From Varroa destructor (lineage: Eukaryota; Arthropoda; Arachnida; Mesostigmata; Varroidae), in assembly GCF_002443255.2 (NCBI RefSeq), contig NW_019211458.1, positions 27,432,485 to 27,496,484 of the forward strand: DNA of 64,000 nucleotides, written 5' to 3'. Shown piece by piece: positions 11,560-25,197 of this stretch. How positions within the stretch are numbered: the first letter of the stretch is position 1; every line of letters starts with the position of its first letter. The translations under genes were made by a program, and so were the position numbers. The notes below the pieces were generated by a model. That model was not told where the DNA came from and did not search any database. It worked only from the letters and a program-made list of their open reading frames with translations.

Positions 11560-12960
11560 GGTCTCTCCTAAGTTTTTGGTCGCAGCTGCTATTGCTGCTG
11601 CGCGGCGATACTACTGCAATAAAAACTACACTACTACGCGAACATTGGGTCCCGAGCTAGCCCGATGGACCGCGACGGGAAATACACACGCACACAAAAA
11701 GCCGAATACCGCATGGGATTAGAATAGGATAAACGCCGAGAACGTCCGTTGTCCCCGCTGTTACAACTTGGAGTCGACCCACAACTACCATCACTAGCAG
11801 ATGGGAGAGATGTGGAGCAAACGCATCCCAAAACGTGGCGGAATCTACGGTGCCTGCCGAGTTTCGCTACCTGCTATTACTGCTGCAGTCGCTGCAACAA
11901 CGGCGGTAGCAAGAGGCTCTGCAATCGCACCCGATCAACCAGACACGTTCCTTTCGGCAGCGTCTCTTTTCCGATCCTGCTCCTGATCATGCTGCTATAA
12001 TTTCTACTGCGCTCTGCCGTCAGTGGGGTCAGCATAAGCCCGAAATGTGGGTTACGTGCTGTTCGTTAATAACGCGAAGCGGCAGCAGCAGCAACACACG
12101 GCGGCTACGTTGCGGGCAGCGGAAGCTGGCGCGCATTCATCGCACTCGTAGTGATAGCGCTCGCCTTCGTAACACTACCCGTTATAGTAATAGCATCGGG
12201 AACAACAACGAAAAAACCAACAGCATCGTCGACAGCGACGCACAGGTTGCCTCGAGCAGCCAAGTCGCGACAGCGGCGATGGCGGTCCAGTCGCCGGCAA
12301 AGACAACGCTTGCAATCTTTTCTAGCAGAAGCAATGCCAGTGCCCTTACCGCGGTTAGCACCAACATCAATACGATCATTAGTGTGGTGACCAATTCATT
12401 GGCCTTTTCCATTCGGCTCGATTCTTTCGTCATTTCTTTCTGTTGACTCTTGGTTGACTGACTAACCACTGGTCAACGACGTAGGGAGCGGGGAACAGCG
12501 CCTCTGTAGCAGTCGATCTTGCTCGTGGTCGTAATCGTTTTTCTTTCTTTTTTCTTCTTGGCTTTTTCGTTCTGCAATAGTTTCTGTCTGGGCTATGGGC
12601 GCGCGCCGCGACCGGCCACAGTTTGCGTTGGCTCGGGCCCTTCTGCAGGTAACTAGCATTTTGTGGTAGCTTCGGAACCCAAATACCGAGACGAGATTAT
12701 TGGTTTGGGTCGTCCATCCGCAATGAATGAGCTACCGGATACACAGAACAGGACGTTGCGTCTCACGTGTTCAAGCACAAGCGCACAGAGAAGCTATTGG
12801 GTTAATTACAAACGGACGGGCAGACGGCACACTTATTAACGTAAGATCAGTCATTATGACCCAACTCTCGCCTGTTCTTTTTGGCTTGAATTTTTTTTGG
12901 CGATTGGCGAAGAAGTGCCCCTCGTTGCCGCTCTTACAGCAACCCTCGTCATAACCAAAT
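11560..12960. promoter_or_regulatory. GC-rich block, possible promoter or 5' UTR region
   Basis: Composition is visibly richer in G, C and CpG than the surrounding DNA, with CAG/CAA runs around 12080-12300. Overlapping frames on both strands (for example a hydrophobic Leu/Ala-rich one at 12182-12469, minus) match no known family and are explained by composition. Assignment as regulatory DNA rests only on composition and on its place between two divergent genes. Confidence 0.25.
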
Positions 12961-15329
12961 AATCAACGCTTCGTACACTTAATGTACGCGATCAAGGTAA
13001 TATAGTCAGTATCGATAATTAAAATACCATGGTCTAGATTAAGAACCCTTCCTTGATTATTAAAGTATCGTATTGCTATATTAACACACGTCCACGTGGA
13101 TTTTACACCGTCTATAGGTCATTTGTGCCAGTTTTGAGCTAGAAGGGATCAGGCCTCGTCACACAGCTCTGCAAAGCCACAGACGAGTTGCGATCGGTAA
13201 CATTGTAAAACTATCGAGGCTAACGTTACATTCCTAACTGCCTAAAGAAACTTGTAAGTAAAGTGACAACATTACCCTCTTCCGAATAGACTTACCACTT
13301 ACCTGGCTGTACTTTCGCTTATCATGCTGAGCAGAGTTTTGCAAGTACAGAGTTCGTCTTTTGGAGTTATATATTTACGTAAGTTCATAGAAATCCAAGT
13401 TTGTATCCGTGTGAACCAGTCACATATTGTAACTTTCACTATGGCTCGCAATGGAGTAGCAAATAAACTTGGTAGCGGTACGGTCGAAACCGCGTCTGTT
13501 CTCTTGCCATAATGGACGTCGTAGATTAGAATCGTTATTAGCTAGTAAAAGAATTATTAATCCAATTCTTTGGGCCTTCGCATGCAGTTCAGGTAGCTGA
13601 GACATGTGTGGGTGAGCAAAATACTACGGAGATCGCATGTTTGGCAAAAGAGACAATAATTTCATAAAATATATTGGCTAACATTAAATTGAGCAATTTA
13701 AATATGCGTCAGTGCTGCACATCTGCACAGTCAGCTGTGCTTTTTTTTTATGAACTGTTACTGAACCTCTTTTATAAACTGTTACATATTGACAAATATT
13801 ATTTGTGAACGAAAATTCTTATTTTTCTGTTCTCTAATATTATTGGTCAATCTGACTCTTCAGGCCAATTGGCGGTAAGAGTTGTGCGATTATCCTATGT
13901 AGAAGCTTCTTTCCAACATACATTTCTGGTCAACTCGACTATTACTAGAAACGAGCTAAATGTAGAGGAACTAACGTCCAATGGGCAGAGCTTTATGGCA
14001 TAAAACCTATGAAGATTATACCATTCTCGGTATTCTGTAATCATTGATTAAGTACAGTATAATATATACACATATACGATTTGCGACGCCGTAATAAATA
14101 CTAGGCTTCGTAACAACTTTTTTTGTAAATGATCCTGATTGATATGACTCCTTTAGTTCTAGTCTATGATGAAAATGCATGATCCTCAAGAGCCTATGTC
14201 CACTGCATTGCATTGAATATTTAGCCATGTTTATGATGAGGTATTCGTGATGAGACATCTCGGCGCTAGCTAAACAGCTGTCATACAAATCTAAGCTACT
14301 AAAAAGGGAAGCTAAATAATTTTAGTACTTCGGCAATGGCTATTATGTTTTTGTCCAAATGCATTTATGATCTTCTGCAAACAGAAAATTAGGTACTCTT
14401 TATCACAATGTCTTTCTGACGCGAGTTTAACAATTCCACAAATATCATCGAAATCTGTTATATTTAAAGGCGCGGTTCGTCACCTTCCGCAAGCCTGCCT
14501 GACTCGTTAACGCCAATATGCAACGCATGCCTTCACGTGTGACATTATCATGCGAAGACCATCCTATCAACACTGTGATGACATTCGTTTAGTATGAGTG
14601 GATAGTTTCAAATGATTCTATGGAAAGAGTATTTATTTTGTAGTCACATCAGCCTAATCAATCTGCTACTTGCCTTTGCATGGAAGAAAAGTGTTCATTA
14701 AGATGTTGTTTCGATAAATTAGTTGCCTCATATCAGCGCTCGGGTCTGTGTGACGTGTGTAAAATTATTTCTGGTTCCAATTTAACGTAATTTCATTTTC
14801 CATTGAGTTTTTTGTGTTAGCTTGTGACATTTTGCTCAATAGTAGCATATCCAGCGTACAACATCTTTTTCTTCGCAAAAACTTCCGCAGCTGGCCATCG
14901 AGGGATCTAAAGTAAAACGACACAACCGACATACTCTAGCCAGAGATAGCTAAAATAAGCTTACATATGGCAGGATACACCTGGTATACACTATGATACC
15001 ATATGAAGCGTTATGCATAAGGCTTGCCGTGACCATGCCACATGTGGAATATAAGTACGCATAATAGGAAGATTGCTAACACTCATCGAATCCGTATACT
15101 ACCCGGTCGTATCAGTTGGTACGTAATGACATTAAAAATCAACACCATTGTTTTTCACACAGAAGAGACAACTGGCGTCGATCTCCTTCGACGAAGCGTG
15201 TCTTGGCCAGGTCAAGAACTATCTAATATTCACAAACACCCATTGTGATGACTGCATCACGAATGCTGATTCGTGTCGAGTCTCGGAATTAGGAGTAATG
15301 ATTGACTAATACAATACGTGTATGTAAAG

Positions 15330-15830
15330 TGCGCAACTAGTGAATCGTGATGCTGATCGACGGCTCCCCTCCACGAATACGAGCGTCATCGTCTTTTACG
15401 CGTATGCTTTTACTTCGCCGGCGTTCGTTTGCCGCATTTGTGTGACGACAGCAGTGTACGTTTGTCATTGTTCGTTTCTTTCGGAGCCGCCGCCGCCGCC
15501 GCCGCCGCCGCCCCTGCTAGCGATGTCTACTTAACCGCTTACACTCGATCATATCCTTCTCACGTCATTTTGTCGATGACGGCAACCGAATCGTCTGCCG
15601 ATAGTTTCCTTTTGCTCGCGATTTGACGACATTACGATATAGATGGGCCGGTAACAGCAGCAGTAGCACCACCCGTTTTCTGCTGCTCAGCTCCAAAGGG
15701 AGAAATGGAAGAAGAACTGATAAAGTGACGACACGCATCCTTTCGGCTATCTCGTTGTAGCTGCCAGGCCAGCGCAACGGCAGACTGTCACGCAAGACAT
15801 TGTCTGCTGATTGTGGTTGTCGACGAGCAT
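15330..15830. promoter_or_regulatory. GC-rich block containing a (GCC)n run
   Basis: A block richer in CpG than its AT-rich flanks, centred on the GCC repeat at 15486-15512. It may be a transcribed 5' region of the downstream plus-strand gene, but no splice-linked exon could be proved. Confidence 0.25.
15486..15512. repeat. (GCC)n trinucleotide repeat
   Basis: Nine consecutive GCC units. Depending on frame it would read Pro or Ala repeats, but no supported coding frame contains it. Confidence 0.95.
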
Positions 15831-16549
15831 ATTTCTAGTAGTGGTTTGTAAAGGATGTTCATTTTGGATGAAATATTACGCATACACTATCTACATAACT
15901 GGTGAACTTGTTAACTGTGGTACTTCATGCAGTTACATTAAAAGATACGCGGATTTATATGTATATACACGAACTTCATTAGAACGATTGCTATATAACG
16001 ATGGTGGTTTGTTCGGGTCAACATCGTATTGAAAAAAAGGATGAAATCTCCATTGTTCGGATTGAATGTAAAATATAATTTCTGATGGTCTGATAGGGAG
16101 GAGGACGCGGGAACTGTTCGAGAACGGCTATATAAGTAGGGTGGTTCTTGAGGTTGGGCTTCGATGACCTATATTTTTCTTTCAACTATGCTAGCTCAAC
16201 CTAGTATCTGCAGATTATATTTTTAAATTTCGTAACAATTTTACTTGTGGCTTATTTAAAAAATGCAGACTACGAATATGTTTTGCAAATGGTCTGCATG
16301 CATAGACGGTAGTTATCATGTAAGGGTATTCCATCAACACTTATTTTCCAATGACGTGCCACGCACATCTTGCTGTTTTTACCTGAGGTTACATACTTTT
16401 ATACCTTCAAACCCATCTACTTTACCCTTTTACGGTCTCTTCATCTATAACACTTTTAAAAAAGCCATCAATCATCGATGATTCATAATCTGTTTCACTA
16501 AATTTTACCCGACTAAACAACTGTTCTTCTCCATAAAGCGTAGAGATCG

Positions 16550-17560
16550 TTTTTCTTGTCGAATGCGTCAGTCACCCCTGTTACTACAGCGTTACTGCCG
16601 CCATCATCAACACACTCCGACAGAATCTGCGAGGCTACACATTCGCATAGTCTCAACGTGGTAGGCCAAGCTGACTTTAGCCAACCTGCTGCTCAAGTAT
16701 CAGCAAAAGCGACAGGACCGGCGATCAAAGCATGAAACAACATAGCTCTCTATGTCGTCTTACGGATAGTAATGGCGATGCCCATTTTGTCTAGGCCTTG
16801 TTCTGCATAGGTCTGCTAAGGTCTTGTGCGTGTTATCTCTCCTGCGTTGTCGTCGTCCGATTTCGATGTTGCCCGTCGCCACTGTCAGAATTGTCGCGCT
16901 TCTCGAAAAGTCGTATGAATGCATCGACTAGCGTTACACTATCGAGGCGTGTCACGGCGCAGCAGGGCGCAGGACATGACCAACTCGACACCAGTCGCGT
17001 CGTAGCCCTGTCGCAAGGCTGCCCTTCTCTAGTCGTCTTCCGTTAGCAAAAAAGGACTCGGGCCCCCCCTACTTTCTCGGGCTACCGCTAGCACACCCGC
17101 ACTTAGCTACACACCGATGGAAACAACGGTACGAGTCGCAGCAGCATCGGCTGCTGGTGCCGGCGGCATTAACCAGTGACGCTCGGTGCTCACCACGCAG
17201 CAAGACAGCCGCTCACTTAAAGTCGGCGTCGCGCGCCAACTAACGGGAAAGAAGGAGGGACTTCTGTCTTAATACCGGTTGTTGTCCGCATGCCACTGAT
17301 GCTACTAGCCGATTTCCTCTTCAGCCAGACAAACAGGGTAACCGACTAGGAAGAACGTCGCGGGAACTAAGCGCTACTTGGTTTTCTTTTATATATGCTT
17401 CTTCTTCTTCCTGCTTCTAGAACTTGTGCTTCTGGCTCTCTACTGCAACTAGCATAATTAGTGCGCGCCGTGGCCGCTTCCCCTACCAATAATAACTCAT
17501 TTGAAGTTATACCACTACGAATTCTGTGGCGGCTATAGTTATACTTGGCCACCCTGTGTC
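16550..17560. promoter_or_regulatory. GC-rich block upstream of the CCDC141-like gene
   Basis: The GC-rich block nearest the first coding exon at 18175. It contains many CpG and CAG/GCA triplets and a CTT run near 17398-17412. A promoter or non-coding first exon would be expected here, but no specific element was identified. Confidence 0.3.
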
Positions 17561-18174
17561 ACCTACGATTGATCAGATTGTTTTCATTGTCCAAGGAGGT
17601 ACTAGTGACGGATTCGCTACGGCTGCAATTTGACTCAACATCGTACTGAGTTAGCAGTCTCCGCAGGCGTGGGACAGCAGCGACCCGATAAAAAACAAGA
17701 GAGAAGCAATTTCGTCGGTTGGAGTAAAAGGACGTTCCGATAGCGTTTGTAGTGCACGCGCGAAACTGAGCGAGTGGAAAAGCGTGAGAGTTCGTTTCGT
17801 CGAAAACCGAAATCATTTGTCTATATTTGTTGTTAAGTGTTCAACAATGATGCCAAGAGAAATCCTAACTATTGTGACACATATAACGGGACCAGCAGCA
17901 GCAGCAATGAATCGAAAGAGATAATAGAAGGCAAGCAACAGATTAGAGAAATTGTCAAATAAATCGTTGATGAGAACCAAACTGCACAAAATACTCGAAG
18001 ACCTGAAAGCACCCATTGAATCTTCAAAGAATACTCCGACGTTTGTTTGACTGCGTATGTGGATCGTATCGATTATCAAAGACTGCATGTTATATATGGG
18101 TTATATAAACATTTGAAGTGGAACTCTTTGATTCAGAAGAAAAATTTGAAAAACGGTCTAGTTCGGCGGACAAA

Positions 18175-21100
18175 ATGAGTGCACCTACGGAAACAAATAA
18201 ACAGATAGGGGCCGACACACAGGCCAATGAAACTGGAACGACGACAATAAGCAGCGTTGCTATACAAAGCGGTGCAACAAAACTTGTGCTCGCGTTGTTA
18301 CAGGTTGGTCTGAGCCGGTTTTTAGGACACGTAAACATTTTTAACAGCAAGTTAACCGTTCCGTACGTATCTGAAAAAAAGGGTACTATGTTTTTCGACA
18401 TTTTGGACTAAGAAACATAGGAAGTCATTATAGTCCGATCGTAAACGTGTTGAGCTTGTCTTCGAGGTTTGCTAGCATTTACAACTAAGCAAAACTATTG
18501 TATGTTTTTAAAGCCGTTTGTGAAGATTTTATGGAGTTGCATTCTTTTTTTTTGAAGCTTTTTCCTTTATGAAGCTTGTATTACTATGTTGCCTGTAAAA
18601 CCTATCAGATCTGTTACTCCTTAATTTATTTGTGTACACAATGTTTACTGCGCTGATAGCGAACACCGCCAAGAATTTTATCTTGCCTATTAATATATAT
18701 CGTGTAAACGAAACATCGCTCAGTCAACACATTTTATAGATTCATCAAAAGGAAGGAGTCAAAAGGAAGCCTCTTGATGTTCTAATTGGGTGCCATTAAA
18801 TGATCACCATACGTTTATAGTATGGCGATCTCTGTCGATTCAGGCCATCAGTCATTGGTGCTATTGACCGACACCTTTCGTTAGTGAGGCCAATGACAAA
18901 CAAATGCATCGTCATAAGGTCTTGAGATTTTTGTGCTGCTAGGACCCTATGCATCTGGCCAAAAAGGCTGTATTGGATGTGGTTGGTAGAGAAATAGTTA
19001 TCCATATAGTTGTAGAATATGGTTAAAATATCTCATCACAAATATTTCACTCGAAGTTTGCGGTTTATCATGTGATAGGCACTATTTTGAATTTATAGAA
19101 AATTAATTGTCATTTTGTCAAGTATAGTACTGTTGGTCGTGTTACCCATTTATGACGTAAGTTGTATTGCTCGGTCGATATGTCAGGTTGAGTCAGCATT
19201 CTGTGATGCGAAGTCTTTCATGTCAAACGGTGTTTGATGTTTGTGCTAACTTCCAAGGAACTGTTTATTGAGGCAATGATCTGTTTGTAGATAGAATGAA
19301 CGTATTTCGTCTCAGCGGTTTTTAGCAATTCTTTGTACACTCATATCAGTTCGGAAGTCTTTGCTTTATTAATTCTGCATTAAATGCTTTTCTTCTATGA
19401 AAAGCTTACAACATAGATTCCACAGCTCTCAAGGTCCTACCAGACCCAATCGCCGGTCGTTTAAAGATCACACAAGAGCACTCACAGTATAAGATAACTG
19501 TCTGACCAAATAAGGTCTTTGTTCCTACCATATCAACCATTATCTAAACGATTCATGTTCGGCCAACCTGCCCGTTTGCTTCAGCGCGGATCAAGAGAAG
19601 TTGCAATCTCTACGAGGACTCAACACGAGCATTTTTATTCAGGCCCCTTTGTTATGCAGAAGGGCTTTGGCAATGTATTCTGCATTAAAAACATTGTTTT
19701 AGTTAAAACATATTCTCATAGTTTTTGTTGGCTCAAAAACCCCTCAATCGCTCCTTTTCTGTTGTTCTCCTTTGCCCTCTATCGAAACTCCACACAATTA
19801 CTTCGCGTGTCGCCAGTTGTTTACTGGTCTATCGGGAAACGCTTGTATAGAAACTCTTACGGCCAGACATAATTAGTTTCTATGCTAGCAGTGCTCACCT
19901 GCAGAGCGCCTCATTGTTAATTGGCTATGGCGTCCGTAGCGACGCCATTTTTCCCCACTCCACCTTCTGGGCTACCAGACAAGTTAGATCGCTCACTGAA
20001 TGACTTTACTAGTAGTATTCGCGGTCTTTTGAAATGGGTCAGTGGATCTAATAGGAGCGAATTAGTTCCCTGAACAACATTTGAAGCTCTAAACACTTCC
20101 CTTATAACGACGCTATAATAGCTGACACACAAAATCATTGGAAAGAAACAATACTATCTTCTCGCACGGGCGAAACGCCTGAAATTATTAATCTTCTACA
20201 TGCCTTGATTAATAAACGTTAAGGCGTTTGCCCTTTATTACTATAGAACATCGAGATTTGTTTAGGAATGCTTAAAAAGGAATACCGAGCTGCCGGTTCA
20301 TACCGAAAATTTGTGCAAAGTTCTGTTTGAAAAAAGGCCCAACATTACAGATATCGTGGTGTGATTTTTTTTTGTTTAGCTGCAGGTCTAAGGGTATCGT
20401 TGTGAGCATCTCGAGGCTTAGTCGAAAAATTAATTATAGAACGTGACTGTTCTTTCCACACTTTTACTATTGGGCAAAAGTACCAATTAGATAAAGACTA
20501 CTTTGTTGTGTCTTCAAAATACCAAGAAACAAGTATCGGCTGGAAGGTTCATTCTGGCCTGTTAGGTGCATTCCAGTAGCTTGTAGGTGATTTTGTTTCC
20601 CCTGACATCTGTGTACAGAAGTGCCATTTATCGCTTCGTGTTGGTGGTACGGTATGAACCTTCAAAGCAGAAAATTAATATAATAGAGCGTAATTAAAAG
20701 GGGACTATGCTGTCGGCACATAACTAGAGCTGAGCAGTAGGAATTAAAAAACATTATTTAAGGTCTCTCCTGAAATATTCACTTTCCTAGAGATAATAGA
20801 AACGGTTTCGTTAACCTGTGTATAATTACTCTAGTTTCGAGTTCTTCGAAACGTTTTCTCATGTAGTAAATTCGTTGTTGAATAAACGAATTACGTTTAC
20901 ATATGATATGGATAGAGGGCTGTGTAATACCATATGATTTTTTTCGTTACTCGTCGACCAGTGTCTTTTTTTTTACGAAAAAGAAGGATCCTTTTACGAA
21001 CCACAGCCAGTTAGGTGAGTGTATAGAAAAGCATATTATTAAAGCATTAAACAACTGCGTATTTGGTAGATGTTGATTTTCACGTAGTACGGGTAATGGG

Positions 21101-24100
21101 CTCGCAAGCTTTAGCCAGAAGCTGAAACACAGTTCAAACATGCCACCGAGGATACTGAGTTAGCTTCGATGCCCGGCTATGCGGAGGCGTGTTTTAGGGG
21201 ACCATGGCAAGACCATAACACCTTATGATGAAAATTCTAGTCTATCCATAGGTCAAACACTAAGCAAACTGTCTACTTTCGACCAATGGCGCCCTGAATG
21301 CCACATAGCAAATACACGGGCTGCTAACGAATATAGCAATAGTAATTAACTAGGTGCAGTCTTCACGAATGGCTGAGAAGAAGGTTTTTGACGATAGCTA
21401 GATATGACCATGTGCGGTACAGTCTGTAATGAGAGAAAGCTTTGCTACGGATAGGAGCGGCATAAACCGGCAGCCTGAAACTGGACCTATTTACATATCA
21501 ACGGCCCTTAATTGTTCCACTTTTATTCGATTAAAATAACAGGGTTCTTAATGATTTGCCCTATTATGCCCTGTAATATTGTAGACCAATTTACCTATTG
21601 CCAGTTACACTTCAGTAGGCGTCCTCTTTTTTACGTGCACAATATAGGGTTAATATGCATTCGCATTTATCAGACAATTAATTTTTATTTAATCGAGTCT
21701 AGACTGATCGTCTAGGAATTGATTTCATAGATGTTTCAATTGGTATCTGCCACAGTTCCAATTCGTCCTATTCCCTCTCGTGCGAATACCGCGGCAATTG
21801 TCAATGTGCTACAATCGGATATTTTGTGACCGGGGTTTTGTGACTATTAAAAATCGTACTGAATTAAGCTCTTCAAATGAGTATGGCACAAGACTACTTT
21901 TTCGTTATTGCTTCTATATACGTACTCTTTAGGACATTTTATCTAGTTCACACGGCGAAAGGACCGAATACAAAACAAAAGGCTACTAGTTCATATAACA
22001 AATTTTAAGATCGGTCTTTTCGATCTATGTCTAATCGATGGGTAACGTAATTCGTGAGAGATATTTCACTGCTTACCCGCCGCTGTAGTAACGGCTCATG
22101 TAAGGGTAGATTTCATCCAGAAGCCAGCTTGTAGGAGCTTCTGACGTCGGCGAAAGGTTTAGAACAGGTAAAAAAGAATCACTTCCTAAATATCGCCATT
22201 GATGAAGAACACGGTGTTTCAAACTAAACCTTGTGTAAATTAAGGCACACAAATTCGGAAACGTCGTGCGCAAGCTCATTTAAGTAACACAGAAAAAAAA
22301 CATGTATAAGGATACACGCAGGGGAGACAGTATGGATCTGTCAAAAAAAGAGGTTTTTGCTTTCGTGCTCCATGAAACACGTATGCGTATAGGGTGTTCA
22401 GAAAGTTATCGGAGAGCAGTTAAAGCTTGGTGGTTTGAAGGGTGATCTAGCGGTAAACTTAATTGATGTTCCCTCTTCTGTAAAGGCGTTAGGAGATATG
22501 ACGGTTTTTGAGAAAATAAAAGAGAAATCATTACAGACAAAATATCTTCGTAAAGCAAGCTACATCGAGTGCTCAATATCGTAACCAGTCGTCTATCAAC
22601 CTCCTAGGTACGTTTTTCTGCATTGAAACGATATTAATAATAATAAACGTTAAGAATATGTAACTACAGAAGTCCGAGTGAAGGCAAATTGCACAGAAGG
22701 TTATATTTAAAAACCGTCAAACTTTACTCTACAAACAACTATGCACTGATATATAGAAGTAGTACTGCCAGTAAACTGTCAAAGACTCCATACCCAGGAT
22801 GACGCCATACCTCCAAAACACGTGGTCACTGCGATTAAAATCCCTCAAGATTAAAATATGTGTAACTTGGCAGGTAGTACAACGTTCAGCCGTTGAGCCT
22901 GCTACTGGTAAAAAGGTAACCAATGATTTTTTCGGATTGTTGCAAAATGACAAAAAAAAAACTGTTGGTTATGCCACCACTACCGCAGCAAACGCTCATG
23001 ATTGCTTGTTCGTTTAATTGTATGGTTCTCGGGATTGTGTTTTAACCCCAACGTCAGTAATATATTTAAGGGTTTGTCATACTAGCTATGCGTTTGAGGT
23101 TTCGTAACCTCCGTAGCCGTAATCACACTCTCTTATCGGCCAATTTAAAGGGAGCAATTTTCACGGTGAGAATGGATGGGAAGTGAGAAAGTAGAAACTT
23201 TACATGCAGTCAGGTAGAGGTCGGTCTTCAAAAACGTAGCGTGATTTTCCAACGAATAAAGAAAAACTGCACTAAGAAAGGGAGGGAAATATAGTGAAAT
23301 CTCAGATTCTCGCACACATGTCTCTCACTATAATAATTAGATTTAACAAAGATATTTATAATAAACCTCGACGCTGTTGCATGGCAAGTAAGAACAGCTC
23401 GTCTTGCAAGAAAAGCTTCATGAAAAATGTTATTGAACCCTTTCAACTCATATTGCTTGAAGATGCATAGGTGAATTCACTTTGTCTATGCTATTTCCAG
23501 CTGTTTAGATATTGAATATTCTGTGATGAATATACGTTCGTTTTTAGACGAAATTGGCATGTAAACTAATATCAGACTTTTAACACGCAGGCCTGTGAAG
23601 GTGCGTAATTATATGCTTACAAATCGTTGTGTTACTTTGTATACGTTACACATAAAATTAAACCAAGATGCTGAAACTATTTTTGTGCGGAATGCTCTTC
23701 TTTTTTTTATCAGAAAAACGCCAGAGGCCTTTTGGATCTGGTCATTAGCGTCATTCAGCCTCTGAGATAAGAAAACGCACCGGCAAATTTTAAAATCTGC
23801 GCCAAAGTCTTTTACTGTAAACGGGTTTCCAGACATCCGGTACTTAGGTTTTTTTGTTAAGTCTAAAAGAACACAGATAGTTGAGATAACCATACCTAGA
23901 TCAAAGAAGTACCATTAACAGTTGGTCTAGTAAGTGGTGCGAGCCTGATTACTAGAAGCTTCGCCCCGAGCCTAAAAGACAGCAAGCGGTCGTTGACCTG
24001 TATGTTTCCCATTAGCGGTTGCACGCCTAGAGCCGACGCGTCTTGCAAGCTCGCCACTTTTCACAGAATTTGAGCGGTATTAAGCCCACGCTTAGTCATA

Positions 24101-25125
24101 TGATAAGCCAGCACGGTAACATTAATTAAAGATTCTTTTTATTTCTAATACCTATATTAGTAGCAGGCGTCAATACTATATAGACCAGAAGAGATGAGCT
24201 GCTAAAATAGGCTTCAGAATCCACTACACTTATAGCCCGTTGTACGGTAATTGTTGAAAAAGAGGACTTGCAAACCTACTAAGATCTTTCAACATGGGTT
24301 ATATTACTGATTATTCCACAAGATTTCAACATATTTACCTAACCTTTGTGTAGATTATCAAGTACCCAAAACGCCTCTAACTTAAAAATAACTTCGATAA
24401 TAAATCGATGAAACATTATATATTCTATGAGATGAAATCGTTTAGGGCGGAGTTGAGATTGAGCCTATATCGGATTTGTTATTAAACACGTAGGGCTTGT
24501 ACTTAATTTCTGGTAAAACCATTTATTTCTTTCGTAGAAGCGGTATTGTAGGAAACGATACCATGTACTGCCATTTGTAATGCAACTTAGTTTGAGAACT
24601 GGAACACGCCCATTTTAGTAGTTCCTATTAGGTAAGGACTGACTTCAGACGCTACGAGCTAAGTGGATTTCGAGCAGGCTAATGCGTCGAAGAGAATACT
24701 CCTCGATTGTACCCGTCTGGACTAGTGCAATCTTCGAATAGCTTCACGCAATAGATTGCTTTGTGGGCTAAAGCTATACTGTCATTCTGATATGTGAGAT
24801 TAGTATTAGACTGCAAAGCAACCAGCCCATTTCAACCTTCTGTTGGCTCGAACAGTCTGGTTATCTTCTACTCGTCAATAACCAGCTTTTTTTAGGCGCG
24901 TTTATTTGAAATTTTAATCTCGTGCACTGCAAGTTGCTAACCGGTTTGGCTACGCGCTGTTTTATGTATCCTAATTCACTGAAGATTCTTGATATTTTTC
25001 CCTAGACCCCGCTTCCCTTGTGAGTCATAGAATCTTGTAGCGCCAAACGATAAACAAAACAATGTATATATATATGTATATATTTCATAGAACTTAAAAG
25101 AATGATTACATTGAGCTGTGTAACC

Positions 25126-25197
<72 letters not shown>

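Larger units (their letters stand above)
8958..18174. other. Nine-kilobase spacer between divergent genes, with GC-rich blocks
   Basis: This lies between the start of the esterase-like gene (-) and the first coding exon of the CCDC141-like gene (+), so it must hold both promoters and 5' UTRs. Most of it is AT-rich with no supportable exon. Conspicuously more GC-rich blocks occur at about 11560-12960, 15330-15830 and 16550-17560, with CAG- and GCC-type runs and open frames on both strands. They look like promoter or 5' UTR-exon DNA rather than conserved protein. A run of cttgtcttgcctt-like pentamers lies at 11480-11505. Confidence 0.45.

Noticed and set aside
12182..12469. Hydrophobic Leu/Ala-rich 95-codon frame on minus strand
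   Set aside because: It overlaps equally long frames on the plus strand in a GC-rich block and matches no family; composition explains it.
19519..19872. 117-codon plus-strand frame in the CCDC141-like intron
   Set aside because: It starts with a non-ATG codon and shows no recognisable motif.
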